DNA of 64,000 nucleotides from Tenrec ecaudatus (taxonomy: Eukaryota > Chordata > Mammalia > Afrosoricida > Tenrecidae), in contig NC_134530.1 of the NCBI RefSeq assembly GCF_050624435.1, forward strand, positions 147,228,721 to 147,292,720, given 5' to 3'. The position numbers and the translations under genes are program-made. The notes beneath the pieces were generated by a model. The model was not told where the DNA came from and did not search any database. It worked only from the letters and a program-made list of their open reading frames with translations. Below, in pieces: positions 44,090-55,751 of the stretch; position 1 is the stretch's first letter; each line of letters begins with the position of its first letter.

Positions 44090-44280
44090 GGCACTTACTT
44101 CATGCCAGACCAATACACATTAACTTACTTAGCTCTCAAAACAATTCTAAAAGTAAGAAGCATATTCTTCTGAAACTACAGCACAGAAAGGTTGAGTAAC
44201 TTGCCTAAGGCTACAACAGCTAATCAATGTCTGAGCCAGGATTTGAACAAGCTTACTTCCAAAGGTCTTGTTCTGAATCA
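44090..44280 (-). repeat. MIR SINE
   Basis: CACAGAAAGGTTGAGTAACT, TGCCTAAGGCTACAACAGCT, GAGCCAGGATTTGAAC on the + strand are the reverse of MIR. Confidence 0.88.
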
Positions 44281-44326
44281 CTATTGTCTGTATGGTCAAA
44301 CTTTAGGAAATCGCTCATTCTTTCAT

Positions 44327-44513
44327 TTTCTTTTTTTAAATTTTATTAGGAGCTCATACAACTCTTATCACAATCCATACATATACATACATCAATTGTA
44401 TAAAGCACATCCATACATTCTTTGCCCTAATCATTTTCAAAGCATTTGCTCTCCACTTAAGCCCTTTGCATCAGGTCCTCTTTTTTTTTCTTCCCCTCTC
44501 TCCCTGCTCCCCC
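44327..44513 (-). mobile_element. Short L1 3' end on minus strand, 15-base target duplication, single tail
   Basis: CGCTCATTCTTTCAT flanks it at 44312-44326 and 44514-44528. The + strand begins with T-rich tail then TTTTATTAGGAGCTCATACA. It carries one tail unit of the type that is the first unit in the doubled-tail insertions (reverse of CCATACATATACATACATCA). Confidence 0.95.
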
Positions 44514-44528
44514 CGCTCATTCTTTCAT

Positions 44529-45000
44529 CCAATACATATTTAAGAGTGCCTACTATGTGCCAAGCCCTGTGCTAAAACCTATGGATACAATCATCAACCC
44601 AGTAGCGTCCCCATCTCAAGAAGCTTTCAGTTTGGGGAGAGATGTGATCGAGCGCATAAAATGGCAGGAAGTACAAGTGCACTGAAAACAAACAGACTGG
44701 GAGGAGGTGGGGGCATCTGATCTGACCTTGATCGGTCATGGGTGTTTCCCAGGGGAAGGGGAATCTGGAGAGAGAGAAAAAAATTCTGGAAGAAAGAGCA
44801 GTTTGCTGGATAGGAAGAATGAGGTAAGGTGGCTTGGGCACAGCAAAAGACTGATAAAAGTTAGACAGAAAACGGTTCCAAGGACAGAGCGCTCCTAGTG
44901 GAGTAAGGGAATTCAAGTAATTCCGTAGTTACCTCTGGCCAGAGAAGTAGGAAATGAAAGAGCTGCAAAGGTTAGCAGAGGCCACACTAAGAAGGGCTGG
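44529..45000 (+). repeat. Ancient interspersed repeat, L2/MIR-like, diverged
   Basis: AGAGTGCCTACTATGTGCCA, AGCCCTGTGCTAAAACCTAT, and GATACAATCATCAACCC are phrases of a mammal-wide repeat; the rest is too degraded to name. An L1 lies immediately to the right and similar text resumes around 46.05-46.45 kb. Confidence 0.5.
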
Positions 45001-45660
45001 TGAGGTGCTATTGTATTGGGGGATTATGCATGAGGAGGCCCCATGTCCATCTGCTGCCCTACTACTGAACCTATAAATATATACATATAAATCTATTGCC
45101 CCCATAATCATAAATATATTTACATATGTACATGTCTGTATTTAGGCTTCTCTGTATGCACTTTGCCTCCTACTCCTTTCCTCTACCTTGCCTTGCGGAC
45201 CTGGTTATACCAGAGGATGTACAGCGGTGCAGTGGGGATCTGGAGGCACAGGGAATCTAGGACAGACGAACCCTTCATCACCAGCGGTGGGAGTGGCGAC
45301 ACCAGGAGGGAAGGGCATGTAGAAAGGGAGAACCGATCTCGGAGATCTATGTGTAACCTCCTCTCTGGGAGATTGGCAAGGGGGAGGCGGGTGAGGGGAG
45401 AAGGCGGGGAGTGTAAGATAAGATATAATAATTATTTATAAACTATCAAGGGACCAGGGGTGGGATCGGGGAGGGAGGGGGATGGGGGAAAAAAAGAGAA
45501 ACCGAGCTGATTCCAGGAACCCAAGTGGAAGGTGAATTATGAGAGTGACGAGTGCAACGAATGTATAAGGGTGCTTTGCTCAATTGATGTAAGTACAGAT
45601 TGTGATAAGAGCCTTATGAGCCCCAATAAAAAGATTTTTAAAAAATAAAAATTAAAAAAG
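45001..45660 (+). mobile_element. L1 3' end with inverted 5' part (twin priming)
   Basis: The right part (about 45183-45660) is L1 3' UTR in + orientation: ATACCAGAGGATGTACAGCG, the polypurine block at 45460-45490, and CCCCAATAAAAAGATT. The left part (45001 to about 45182) is the reverse complement of the L1 region just upstream (compare 4800-4990 in + orientation): GGTGCTATTGTATTGGGGGA, CTACTACTGAACCTATAAAT. Such an inversion at the 5' end is the hallmark of twin priming. No clear target duplication was found. Confidence 0.85.
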
Positions 45661-46452
45661 AAAAAAAATTAATGTAAAGATTACACAACTGGAATTTTCT
45701 TTGGGTGATTAGTAATTTGTGCTTTCCTGCAACATAAAGCAATCCAGGTGAGGCTTCAACTCAGGAGATTTACTGGCGGAAGAAAACTCTCCACCCCATT
45801 ATGTTGCTGACCTCCCGGAATTAAGAAGTAAAGAAGTGTTGGGATCAGAAATACATAACAGAGATTGTATTATACTAGCGTGATAAATAACTATGAGAAG
45901 TTTATTAGTTCACTTATTTAAAAAATTACTTTCTTCCACCTGTATATTTCAGAAACAATAAAATGAGCAAAATTACTACCTGTTTTTACTTCCTTGAATA
46001 AATTGTTTCTCACCTTGGATGAAAAGGTGAACAGTTAAAAAAAAAAAAGGGCTGGCATGCCTGGTTTGCACGTTTTCCTCAATGACGTTACGGAGAAGCT
46101 ATTGAAAATCCTTAAGCAAAGAAGTAGCCTGATCAAATTTCCACTTGAGAAGAATCACTGTGGTTACCACATGGAAATCGTTTAAAGAGGGAAGTGCTAG
46201 AGCAGGCACAGGAAATAGCAAGCAGAAGGTTGTTGCCAGGATCCGTGGAAGGAAGGAAGGAAGCTTGAATTATGGTAGTGACTGACAGGAGGTGTGGTGA
46301 GACTGGATTGAAGAGGCAGAAATGGTGATCGGCAGGGTGTGGTGGATGAAGGAAAACTGGTACCAAAAAGTCCTACATGCAGGTAGATATAAGAATCTGA
46401 TGATTAGGAGAAAGACCTAGGTAAGAGACACAGATTTGGGAGTCAGGTTAGA
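45661..46452. other. Unassigned DNA, partly ancient repeat
   Basis: The part from 46050 to 46440 (AGTAGCCTGATCAAATTTCC, AAGAATCACTGTGG, GGTAAGAGACACAGATTTGG) resembles a mammal-wide interspersed repeat I cannot name. A (GGAA)n cluster lies at 46248-46262. Confidence 0.4.
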
Positions 46453-46552
46453 TAGTCTACTGCAGGACGGGGGAATGTTTCATTCGATTGTACATAGGTT
46501 CATTATGACTCAGAACTGACTCAGCAATATCTAACAACAACACAACAACTGG
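46453..46552 (+). mobile_element. RTE/BovB 3' end or RTE-tailed SINE tail
   Basis: TTTCATTCGATTGTACATAG, GGTTCATTATGACTCAGAAC and the terminal TAACAACAACACAACAAC match the RTE terminal sequence and its CAACAA-type tail. Confidence 0.75.
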
Positions 46553-46559
46553 TCTTTTC

Positions 46560-47045
46560 CTGTACAGGAGAAATAAGATTGATGAACATCAAAGAGCCAC
46601 AGAAACAATTAGCCCAATGGATGTATGGACATCAGTTTCCATAATCCTGAGAGTAGAAGAACTAGATAGTGACCTACTGCTACTACCAATTACTCTGAAA
46701 AATATCACATTAGAAGGTCCTGGATAGAGTTGGGGGGGAGGGGAATACAGAACAAAACTCAAAATTATAAAAGAGACTAGGCTTACTGGTCTAGTAGAGA
46801 CAGGTAGAACCCTGAGACTATGACCCTTAGTTACCCTTCAGGTCTACAAATAAACTCATGGCTCAATTTTCAGCCAAGTAATATATAGGTCTGTAAGAGG
46901 AACAGTCAAATGTAATGATGTTACTCTGAAGCGAGTGGAATCAGTGGAATTAAACAAAATGTGTAAGAAGTATTGAATGGAAAACTGATGGCCTGCTCTG
47001 TAAACCTCTATCCAATTAACAATAAAAAAATGTTTTTTTTAATAC
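46560..47045 (+). mobile_element. Older afrotherian L1 3' end
   Basis: GGACATCAGTTTCCATAATC, GGCTTACTGGTCTAGTAGAG, ACCCTGAGACTATGACCC, TGTAAACCTCTATCCAATTA then AACAATAAAAAAATG. The order matches 3' ends of elephant-type L1. Confidence 0.75.
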
Positions 47046-47520
47046 AGGGTGAGTAGCCCACCCAAAGGGAAGTAAGGAATGGGAAGAAAAAGAAGAAGAA
47101 TAAAGAGCACTTATAGAGGTGAGAGAACAGCCAAGATATCAGTAGGACCACGGCAGCCAGTTGAGAAGAACTGGACATGTTGGATTCAGAGCTCAACAGG
47201 GTGTGGCACCTGAATGAGAATCCATGTCTATGGCCCTACTAGCCATAATCCCTCATGTGATATATGACAATTCTGGCCTTCATACACCTGTGGCTATCGT
47301 CCCATTTTTGGAGGGTATTATCTGCTAACCAAGAAGAATAGGATGACATTAAGATCTGACCTTAGTAGAGGGATGAATTGGGCCACACTCTTTATTTGAT
47401 GGTTATCTTGGGTACTGTTACTTATAAAGGATGTAAGGAATGATACGCTAGGCTGAGAGGAGAAAAGCTGCTTCTGGAGTGGCCTGGAGGGAAAGCCTAG
47501 CTTATTAAGATTAAAAAACA

Positions 47521-47615
47521 AAGTTAACCACCTTCAAGTCAATGCTAATTCATAGAGACCACTTAGAATATGGTAGAACTGCCCCTGCGGGTTTCTGAGA
47601 CTATAAATCTTTATC
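47521..47615 (-). repeat. AfroSINE-type SINE fragment
   Basis: AACCACCTTCAAGTCAATGC, ACTGCCCCTGCGGGTTTCTG, ACTATAAATCTTTATC; head missing. Confidence 0.88.
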
Positions 47616-47700
47616 TTTTTTTTTAAGTCCATTAATTTATAAAATGGTTGACAAATTATTTTGTACTGTTCTGTGGGAAACACAAAGATTTATCCCAAGT

Positions 47701-48377
47701 TGTCTCCCCCAAATATATGCCAAACCTAGCTGCTTGCTACACATGGTAAAGGATTATACACTTGGAGGTCAACCGAAGTAGGTCAGAGGTTATCCTCCCT
47801 AAGGGTTATCAGACATCCAGAGCAAGCAGACACCACTGTTTATCCCACAATAAGTAGGGCCCACTCCCTTCTGATAAAGATAGTAGTAAATTGTTTCCCT
47901 GAAGGAGAGCCCAGGGAGGTCAAGCCCACTCAAGGGTGACCAAGGTTAGACCACCATCATGAATCTAGAGTCTGCCCTTCTTGTCACATGTTTGCCCCTA
48001 GTTCTACCCCTTCCTCTCATGTGTACATCCCTAGCTCATTCTCTTCCTGTTCCGCTTATGCCCATGGTATATCCCCTTCTTATTGCTTGTATTGCCTATT
48101 GTGCAGCCCCTTTCTGTGACGTGTGTAGTTACCTGTAATCATGACCCCTAAGTAGATATAAGCCTTGGTCAGCAATAAATGGCACTCTCTCCTGCCCTGT
48201 ACCACCAAGAGGAGCTGAGATGAGCATGCTACTGTGAAATGTGTCTGACTCCATGATTTCAATCTCTCTTCTACCTCTCTTACTTCCTATGACTTTACTA
48301 TAATCTTTACTTATTATTGCTGTACAATTGCGGCTACCAGACCAGTGATGATTTGTTAGGAGCGGGTTCCCCTGACA
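47701..48377 (+). mobile_element. Endogenous retrovirus LTR, copy 1
   Basis: A 677-base unit begins TGTCTCCCCC and ends CCCCTGACA, i.e. TG...CA. Near its 3' half are a TATA-like AGATATAAGCC (about 48155) and an AATAAA at about 48174, in the right order for U3-R. It shares the whole layout with the copy at 51.85 kb, with many substitutions. No gag, pol or env match was seen nearby. No target duplication was found. Related text (TTTTGGCAAATGTAC) lies just beyond the end. Confidence 0.82.
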
Positions 48378-48429
48378 CTGTTCTATCAGTTTTGGCAAAT
48401 GTACTATGTCATGTGCCCACTCTTACAAT

Positions 48430-48807
48430 TTCACATAAATTCACTGCCATCAAGTCAGTGTTGACTCATAGCAACAATATAGAGCAGAGTAGAACTGTGC
48501 TGGTGGGCTTCTAAGACCCATCTTTTTTTTTAACGGTTTTATTGGCACATAATCCACATATCACACAATTCAATACTTTAATCATATCAAGAAGAGTTGT
48601 ACAATCATTAGCACAATCTATTTTAGAACGTTTTCTCCTTTCTTGTGCTCAGTGTTATTCAGTCCTCACTGCCCCAACCTCCCCTGCTGAGACTGGAACT
48701 CTTTATGGAAGTAGAAAACCTCATCTTTCTCCCTCAGAACAGCTAGTGGTTTCAAACTGCTGACCTTGAGGTTAACCCAACATAGAACCCATTAGACCAC
48801 CGGAGTT
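48430..48807 (-). repeat. AfroSINE-type SINE with an L1M-like interruption
   Basis: Left part 48430-48512 (TTCACTGCCATCAAGTCAGT; CTGGTGGGCTTCTAAGACC), right part about 48690-48807 (TGGAACTCTTTATGGAAGTA; AGACCACCGG). Between them, 48513-48689, is T-rich and reads like reversed old L1 (TTTATTGGCACATAATCCAC; AGAACGTTTTCTCCTTTC). Confidence 0.75.
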
Positions 48808-49671
48808 GAGGTTAGTAGGAGGCTGCTGCCCATTGGAGACATCCTGTCAGAGACCCCCAGGCGTATGTACATACATTAGACACAGTCCAGGGGGTTAAGA
48901 AAACTTTATTATATTGAGTGTCATTAAAATGGCGAAGGGTTACATCTTAATTTGATTGCACTATTGATACTCCATGTAACTCCCACCATAGGGCCATTCC
49001 CTGCATGGGTCTGGTAAGAAGATGGGGGAAGATGCTAATAGAATTTGCCTGTGAGTAATTGTGAGCAGGATTGCCTGCAATGCCATCCTGCTGCTTATGA
49101 AATGAGCCCTCTGAGAAGCAGAGGCATGTGAGTTCATCACCTGCAAGAGGCAGGAGTGGCTCTTGTCCTCTGGTCCCAGCATCTGACTTACCCAGCCTGA
49201 CCTTTGGATTTGGGACTGAACAGCACCATCACCCCATGAAACATTTCCTTAAAGTTTCAGAAGTTTCTGTGGGATGCTGCAGCGATTCGCAGAACCTAGA
49301 AACATGAGGGCATTTACTCAAGGGAGGAGTCGGGCAAGTGGGGAATGGAGCTGAATAGCATCCTGGAAGAGTTGGATATTTGGGGCCTCATCAATCCCCA
49401 GCTCCTTGGGACTAGTCTGGATTAATTCTTCTAAAAGCATTTATTCCCACAGGATCTATCCTTGGTGAGTGTGGTTGTGAAGACAGGTGGATTCAGAATG
49501 ATTTTCGCATCTGCCTTCTTTAAATGTAATATGTGGACGTTAGCCTTTAGTTCAGGCATGGGATAGGCAATGGCCTTCTCCACTGTCAGCATGACCTCCA
49601 AGCTGCATTATCTTCTTCATGGAAAATACACCTAACAGCAGTGACTTAGGCCTGTCAGAAAACCAGAAACC
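48808..49671. other. Unassigned DNA
   Basis: No gene or repeat is confidently recognised over about 860 bases. No enhancer-like clusters stand out. Confidence 0.4.
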
Positions 49672-49870
49672 AGAAACCAAACTCAAAGTTGGTGCTGATT
49701 CACAGCAACCCTATAGAAAAGGATAGAACTGCCTCTGTGGATTCACAAGACTGCAACTCTTGATGGGAGTTGGAAGCCCTGTCTTTCTCCGATGGAGCGA
49801 CTGGTGGTTTCAAACTGCTGACCCTGAGACGAACAGCCCACTGGGTAACCACTACATCACCAGGGCTCCT
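49672..49870 (-). repeat. AfroSINE-type SINE, full length
   Basis: TGCTGATTCACAGCAACCCT, CTTGATGGGAGTTGGAAGCC, TTCAAACTGCTGACC, ATCACCAGGGCTCC. Confidence 0.95.
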
Positions 49871-51853
49871 AGTGGGACCTAACGTGAAAACATGTTTATT
49901 CCTCTGCTGGGGACTATCGCAAAGAGCCCGGAGAAAGCTGACATTCTTCAGAAACGTTATCAGGAACGCTTTCAACTCTAGCACACTGTTTACGTATTTG
50001 GAACCGAGTCGGCTTCTTGTTTTGTATTTTCTCTCTGGAACTTGCAAGGTTGTGGTGTTAGGAAATAAACTAAACAAAAAAAGAAAACCTCCCCTTAGAG
50101 AGAGAGAGAGAAAGAGAATGGCGTCGCTGTGGCTACCAAGAGAGGAGGGAATTGTGAGAAGAAAAGGAAGACAATGTTTACGGCGCAGACGGCACAAGTT
50201 TAGGACCAGACATATCCACGTGACTTACCAACCAAATGGTTTTCAGAAATCTTCACCATGCACGCAGGAGTGAGGAGAATGGGGCGCAGGGTGGGGAGCA
50301 AGGGTGGGTGCGCAGGGCCCCCATATCACGAAGTTACAGGAAGTTTGAGGCAGGGGTGACGGCATTGGTGTTCACCACCAGAACCCCAGCTGCGGACATA
50401 CAGAAACTCAGTCTCCTTTTGTCTTTTGAATGAAAGTGTGAACAGCGCTTTGGGAAGGGGTGTCCCCGGTTGAGAAGCTAAGAAGTGGGGCCCAGAGAAT
50501 GGGAGCCCTGGAAATGGAGTGAGAAAGGAGCAAGAAGTCAGCTAGGAATTCTTTGAGATGGAAATGGCCCATGATTTCTCTAGGAAAGGTATTACTGACA
50601 CTCAATTTCAAATGATCTGCTGTAAAGGGAAAACGAAAAACATTGTCACAAAACTAGGGCAGTGTTTTTTGACTTCGTGTGAATTGAACCTCCGTTCCAG
50701 AAAGAAGTCAGTATTTGGAGATCAAATGTTTAAGCCAAGGACATCCAAGGACAAGCCTTCTCTCTAATTTCCCCCTCACCTAACTGACAGCCAGGCCAAA
50801 CATCGAATGATTTTCAGACGGAAATTCTGTCTTCCTTGTTCCATTTAACAATAGGTATCCAACTCTTCTCATCACCTAGAAGGCACCCTGCCAGGAGAGA
50901 ATTTTGAATAAAACCCAAGTTAAGTCTTTTTCACTGGGGCACGCTTGAAATACACCAGTCTCAACACACGTGCATAACCAATCGTCAAAGCAACTGTTCT
51001 TCAAACACAAGGACTTGCTAGAAAAAGGCATGGTCTGGCCTCAATTAACACCCTTCTTGCTTTGGCTGGTGCGAGTGGGGTTTCCACCCCTCCCATCTGG
51101 AGGTGACCTGGTTCTTACAGGAATCAACCCCCTACAATGAGGGGGAAGGAGGCGATCCTGTGGTGACGGCAGGTAGCGTGTTCAGCTCTTTTATTTGTAA
51201 CGTGTGGCTCCGGACAACACAGAGCTGTGTAACTCGCTCAGGTCTCAGAGTTTCACAAAACGACCCCTCCTCAAGACCTAGGGGTCCGGGACATGAATCA
51301 TTTGTTGCCGTGATCAGAATAGGCACCCACGATTATTTTAGGAGTGAAGGGAAGCAAAGTGGTGAAAAGAGGATGAGGCATGTACAAACCCCTCCCACGG
51401 AAGTGGGAAGCCGGCGTCTCCTGGTCACTTTGCTCAGAACAGGCTAGACCCTGCAGGGGCCCAGCAGGAACCATGGAGCAGGAAATGAGGGCCCATAAGC
51501 TTCCATCACCAGCCTACCCAAGGGGCCATTTACCAGGAAATTACCTACAAACGCAGTACAGCCACAATCGGGTCATGACTTCCCCAAGAAAGATTTCTCC
51601 CTTTTGTGAGCAGCAAGGACCCAGCCAGCCAACTGTGCTGTGTTTCAGCTGAAAAAACAGAGCAGGGGCCTTCATCAAACTCACCCCCTAGGGCAGCCTG
51701 GCCAAGCCAAACCCCTTCTCTGGCCCTTGCATAGAAATCATGTTCTGCTTCCTGTCAGGTCATGTGTGCAGAGAAGAGAAAGAAAAAGCGGGCCTCCTTG
51801 GGGTCTGCTTCAGCCCTCCTTGTGTGAGATATAAAAAGACTTTTCCCCACCTT
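49871..51853. other. Low-repeat unassigned DNA
   Basis: About 2 kb with little repeat content. 49880-50070 and 51170-51340 have clean, mixed-composition sequence (TGTTTACGTATTTGGAACCG; TCTTTTATTTGTAACGTGTG) that could be conserved. A (GA)n tract lies at 50097-50116. The open frame over 49770-50273 starts inside the SINE and shows no domain. Confidence 0.35.
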
Positions 51854-52526
51854 TGTCTCCCCCAAAGATATGCCAAACATTAGAGGCTGTTTGCCAGCAC
51901 ATGGTGGGAGGTCAGATGCTTAGAAATATTCTCCCTGAAGGCATTCAGACATCAATCTGGTCCACTGTAGATGGGGCTCACAGCCTACTGATAAGTATAG
52001 TAATTGTTTCCATGGAGAGCCAGAGAACTGGTCAAACCTGCTCAGTGACATCCAAAGTTAGGCTGCCATCCTGAATCTATGATCTGCCCATCTTGTCACA
52101 TGTGTGCCCCAATCCCTCCCCTTCCTATTGTGTGTATATCCCTAGATTGTCCCCCTCTCATTACTGTATTACCTATAGTACAACCCCTTCCTATGTCTTT
52201 ACCTGTAATTAGGGGGCTGGCAAGCCCCCAAAGATATATAAGCCCTGGTTAGAAATAAAGAGCTCTCTCCCCCGTCCTTTCTCCCCTGCCCCCTCTCCAC
52301 TTGTCCTCCTCCTCCCCCTCTCTCCTGCCCTCTCCTCTCCCATCTCCTCTTGGACCACCAAGCGGGGCTGAGGTGGGCATGTTACTATGAAATGTGTCTG
52401 ACTCCTTCATTTTACTCTGTCTTCAATCTCTCTTATTCTCTGTGACTTTACTATAATCTTCACTTATTATCGCTGTACAATTGCGCCTACCGGACTATGA
52501 TGTGTTAGGGGCGGGCTCCACTGACA
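51854..52526 (+). mobile_element. Endogenous retrovirus LTR, copy 2
   Basis: A 673-base unit begins TGTCTCCCCCAAAGATATGC and ends CTCCACTGACA. AAGATATATAAGCCC (about 52223) and AAATAAAGAGC (about 52254) are a TATA-like and polyadenylation pair; a pyrimidine-rich tract (52262-52350) follows in the place of R-U5. The sequence after the end begins TTCTGGCAAAGTGCAC, which could be a degraded primer-binding region. No coding remnants of a provirus are recognised downstream. Confidence 0.82.
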
Positions 52527-53166
52527 TTCTGGCAAAGTGCACAAGGCTGAAAAAGGGGTCTGGCTGCAAACTAATTTGGGAAAAGAAGGCACCAGGGACA
52601 GAGCAAGAGGAAGAGAGAGACGAAGGGAACAGGTTGGCAGACGTGGAGAAAGTTCGCCTCTCATGAGACTTTATGACAAAGTAAAAGAAGCGTTAGCTGG
52701 TCGATACCTTTTTTTTTTCCCTGTCCATCTGCATGAAATCATAACCAACAACCTAGCACCAAACGAGTTGACCGGCTCACCCCTTGCCATGTGCTTTTCA
52801 GTAAGAATTACATCATGTCAAAGAAAGAGACTTAGAACATTCTTCTAGAGAACTACAGACTAATCTGTATGCTAAGGGTGGTGCATCGGGAGTTAAAATG
52901 ATCCAAATCCTGGGGAATTCTGCTGGGGGACTTGAACACTTTATGGTTCATCCCATCTACTTCCAGGGACTGTCTCTCTGGGTTACACTAGACACCATTT
53001 ACTCTTCCTTTTAGGTCCCTCTGTGAGCTTTGCCCACCCTAGTCCTCCAGCTTTAGGGGGAGGGGAAGGCAAGCAAACTCCACACAGAATAATGCAAGAG
53101 AGACAGACTCCGGTTGTCTCTGCTTCCTCTCTCTAAGGTTCTGATCCACAGTGACCAGTTGCCATC
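52527..53166. other. Unassigned DNA after the LTR
   Basis: No protein match was found. If copy 2 is the 5' LTR of a truncated provirus, the first few hundred bases could be leader sequence, but nothing proves it. Confidence 0.35.
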
Positions 53167-53741
53167 TGTGATAGTTAAGGTTTCATGTCAACTTGGTTGT
53201 GCCAGAATTCTCAGGGGTTACTAGTTATTATATTAACAAACAGCCCCACCCCCGTCCCAATAATGAGATTTAACAGACTGCAATACTCTAGGTGTGGCCT
53301 GCTTCCAACATAGGTGGAAACTGTGGGGAAGCTTCCTTTATGCTGGGCCTGGATCCTGCATCTGGCTCAGCCTCCAACCTCCAGTTCTTTGGACGTAGGC
53401 CAGTGGCCTGCTGTGTTGCCTGCTGACCCTGAGTATCAGCAGCAGCCTGCCATCTTCCCTGTTAACCTTGGATTCCTTTGCCTCTGTGGCCAGAAGCCTG
53501 CCTTCAGACCTACTGATCTTGGGTTCATCAGCCCTTGTAAATTATGTGAGTGAAGAAAGGCCTCCAGCCTGGCATCTGACACAGGCTCTTGGGACTTGCC
53601 CGCTTCTACAACTGTGTGAGCTATGTCCTTGAGAAAAATACTTATCTCTCTGTCTCTCTCTCCATGTACACATACATACATATGTACATACACAGATAAG
53701 CTTCACCAATTTTGCTTTTCCAGCGAACCCAGCTTAGAACA
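53167..53741 (+). mobile_element. LTR-like interspersed repeat, related older family
   Basis: It opens TGTGATAGTTAAGGTTTCAT and GTCAACTTGGTTGTGCCA. Repetitive exon-like phrases follow, and it closes with ACAACTGTGTGAGCTATG, a TCTCTCTG-rich tract and TTCCAGCGAACCCAGC. Many mammals have elements with this layout. Family not assigned. Confidence 0.7.
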
Positions 53742-54199
53742 TCTCATGATCTTGCTATATCAATGCCCTCTGTGCTGTATTAAAATATGTATTCTTCCAG
53801 CAAATCTGTGACTGACATTCTCAGTGACTATTATGGTAAAATTCCCCTGACATTTGACTCCTGTTGTTTGTGTAAATAACACCCAGCTATGAAAGGAACG
53901 ATCGAGTACAGTGAATAATTCAGGTCCTGTGATATGGAATTAGCCTACACTGGCCCAGTATCCCTCTCTCAACATGGCTTTACAAAATTCAAAGACAATA
54001 TTAACAGAAGATTGTTATGACCGATAAGAATCTCTACATAAATTAACATAGAGGTTTTGAAAGGGAACCAAAGGCAGGTAAAAAAAAAACACAACTTAAA
54101 TCCAGGAATGGCTTTGGGGCTTGCACTAAATCCTAGCTCCAACTTAAAAAAATTAATTCTTACAACATGGCCCTGCTCAATACTCCACTCAGGAAGAGA
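53742..54199. other. Unassigned AT-rich DNA
   Basis: No gene or repeat is recognised. Confidence 0.4.
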
Positions 54200-55015
54200 A
54201 CACAGAAGATATGGGTGATGAAGAAATTAGATGGTGCCTGGCTATCAGATAAAATAGCATTGTCTTAAAGGCTTGTCTCCAAACAAGCAGCCACCTAAGT
54301 CACCTGACTTAGGTGGGATGTCAACTAAGTCCACATGGAAGAAGCACACCATCATCCATCAAAAGATTATAAATCATATAATCTGAAATTGAAGGAGGGA
54401 TTAATATCTGAGCCTAAATTGTGAGAATCCAGTTTGAAGAAGGCTATGGAGGACAGTGGGAGCAAAGATTCACTTGTGGGAACTACAAGGGAAATAAGCC
54501 TGTGGTGACCTCCCTCTGTCCTTATTGGAGGGAGGAGAGGAAAGTGGTTACTAAACAAGACGAGTATGAAGATCAAAGGGACAAACCTGACTTCAACAGT
54601 TCAAAGCTTGTCAGTTGATCCCCACTCTGAGGCATGCTGGACCTGATCTGGTTTTCGACATTTTCTGTAGTTTCATTGTTTGTTTTTTGTTTGTTCATAT
54701 TAGGATTTATCTCAGATGTGTTATGTCACTGGAGGTCACCCTCTTGAAGTTGTCTTATATGCTTTTTCTGTTTTTCAGTAAATGAAACCCAGGATTGAAG
54801 AACCTATAGGGACAGCAAGTAGAATACGGATTTGGTTTTTCTTTTTTTTTGGGGGGGGGGGTGCAGCCAGGAGGGGGGCAGTAAAAGGGAGACGATGTCA
54901 AGGAGTCCAAGAAGGAAAAGAATGTTTGGAAACCAATTGCAGTAGCAATTACACAATACTGCTTGATGTGGTTGAACTATGGAATGATCTGTATTAACTC
55001 TCAATTTAAAATAAA
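54200..55015 (+). mobile_element. Old L1 3' region
   Basis: GAAATTAGATGGTGCCTGGC, TATCAGATAAAATAGCATTG, CACATGGAAGAAGCACACC are the L1 3' UTR module. A later part (GGGAGACGATGTCAAGGAGT; AGAAAAGAATGTTTGG) matches the end type at 39.1 kb. The copy is more diverged than the others. Boundaries are approximate. Confidence 0.65.
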
Positions 55016-55029
55016 ATTGAAAATAAATA

Positions 55030-55232
55030 AGACATCATCAAGTCCAATTCTGACTCCTGGAAAAAGCATGTGTGTGCGCAGAACCGTGCTCTGTAAGGTA
55101 TTCAGCAGCGGGTTTATCAGTAGATGGCTGCTAGATTTTTCATCCAAGACACCTCCGGGCAGACTTGCATTGCCATCTTGGAGTCGACGGTCGAGTACCC
55201 TAATCATATGCACCACCCAGAGAACCCAGCTA
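55030..55232 (-). repeat. AfroSINE-type SINE, diverged
   Basis: ATCATCAAGTCCAATTCTGA, CTGCTAGATTTTTCATCCAA, AGACACCTCCGGGCAGACTT, ATATGCACCACCCAGAG. Confidence 0.8.
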
Positions 55233-55394
55233 ACAGCACTGCTGCTGTGCAAGTCCAGGGTGCTGCCCTCCAGCAAACTGTCCCCGCAGACATGCCGTGG
55301 CTTTTCCACTGCCAGCCCCTCCTAGGCGGAGGGATCCAGAGGACCACCTGGCTCTACTTTCTGGTCCCCAGGAAGAACTGCCAAGCAGTCCCAG

Positions 55395-55750
55395 TAATGG
55401 AAAGAACCCTGGGTCAGACAGGCCTGGGCTCAGGACACATCTCCGCCACCCACCAGCTCCATGAAGCTATGGAACATGTGTGAGCTTGGAGTCTGGGATC
55501 TGGGTCAAGCATCTCCCATTATCCTTTTCTTGGCCTATGTAAATCTCAGGCACCTCGTCAGGAAAACGGAGATTTTAAGACTCTTCTAAAGAATTGCTGT
55601 GAGGAGGAAATCTTGTAGCTGGCGTGAAGGATGTCCTAAATAATCGGTTGGTGTTGTGGCTGCTACTGTTATTAAGTGACCAAATGCACTTAATCTCTCT
55701 GAATTGGCTTCCTCACCTGAAAAAAGGAAAAGTAATAATAACTACCTGTT
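55395..55750 (+). repeat. MIR-type fragments
   Basis: CATGAAGCTATGGAACATGT and, later, AATCTCTCTGAATTGGCTTC with CTCACCTGAAAAAAGG resemble MIR pieces. They are heavily mutated and may be two copies. Confidence 0.5.
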
Positions 55751-55751
55751 A

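Noticed and set aside
49770-50273. 167-codon + strand frame
   Set aside because: The first part is a reversed SINE; the rest shows only Arg/Lys-rich text from a GA repeat region.
47701-52526. A single provirus bounded by the two LTRs
   Set aside because: The intervening 3.5 kb has a SINE and unrelated sequence, no gag/pol/env match, and both LTRs appear to be followed by similar leader-like text.
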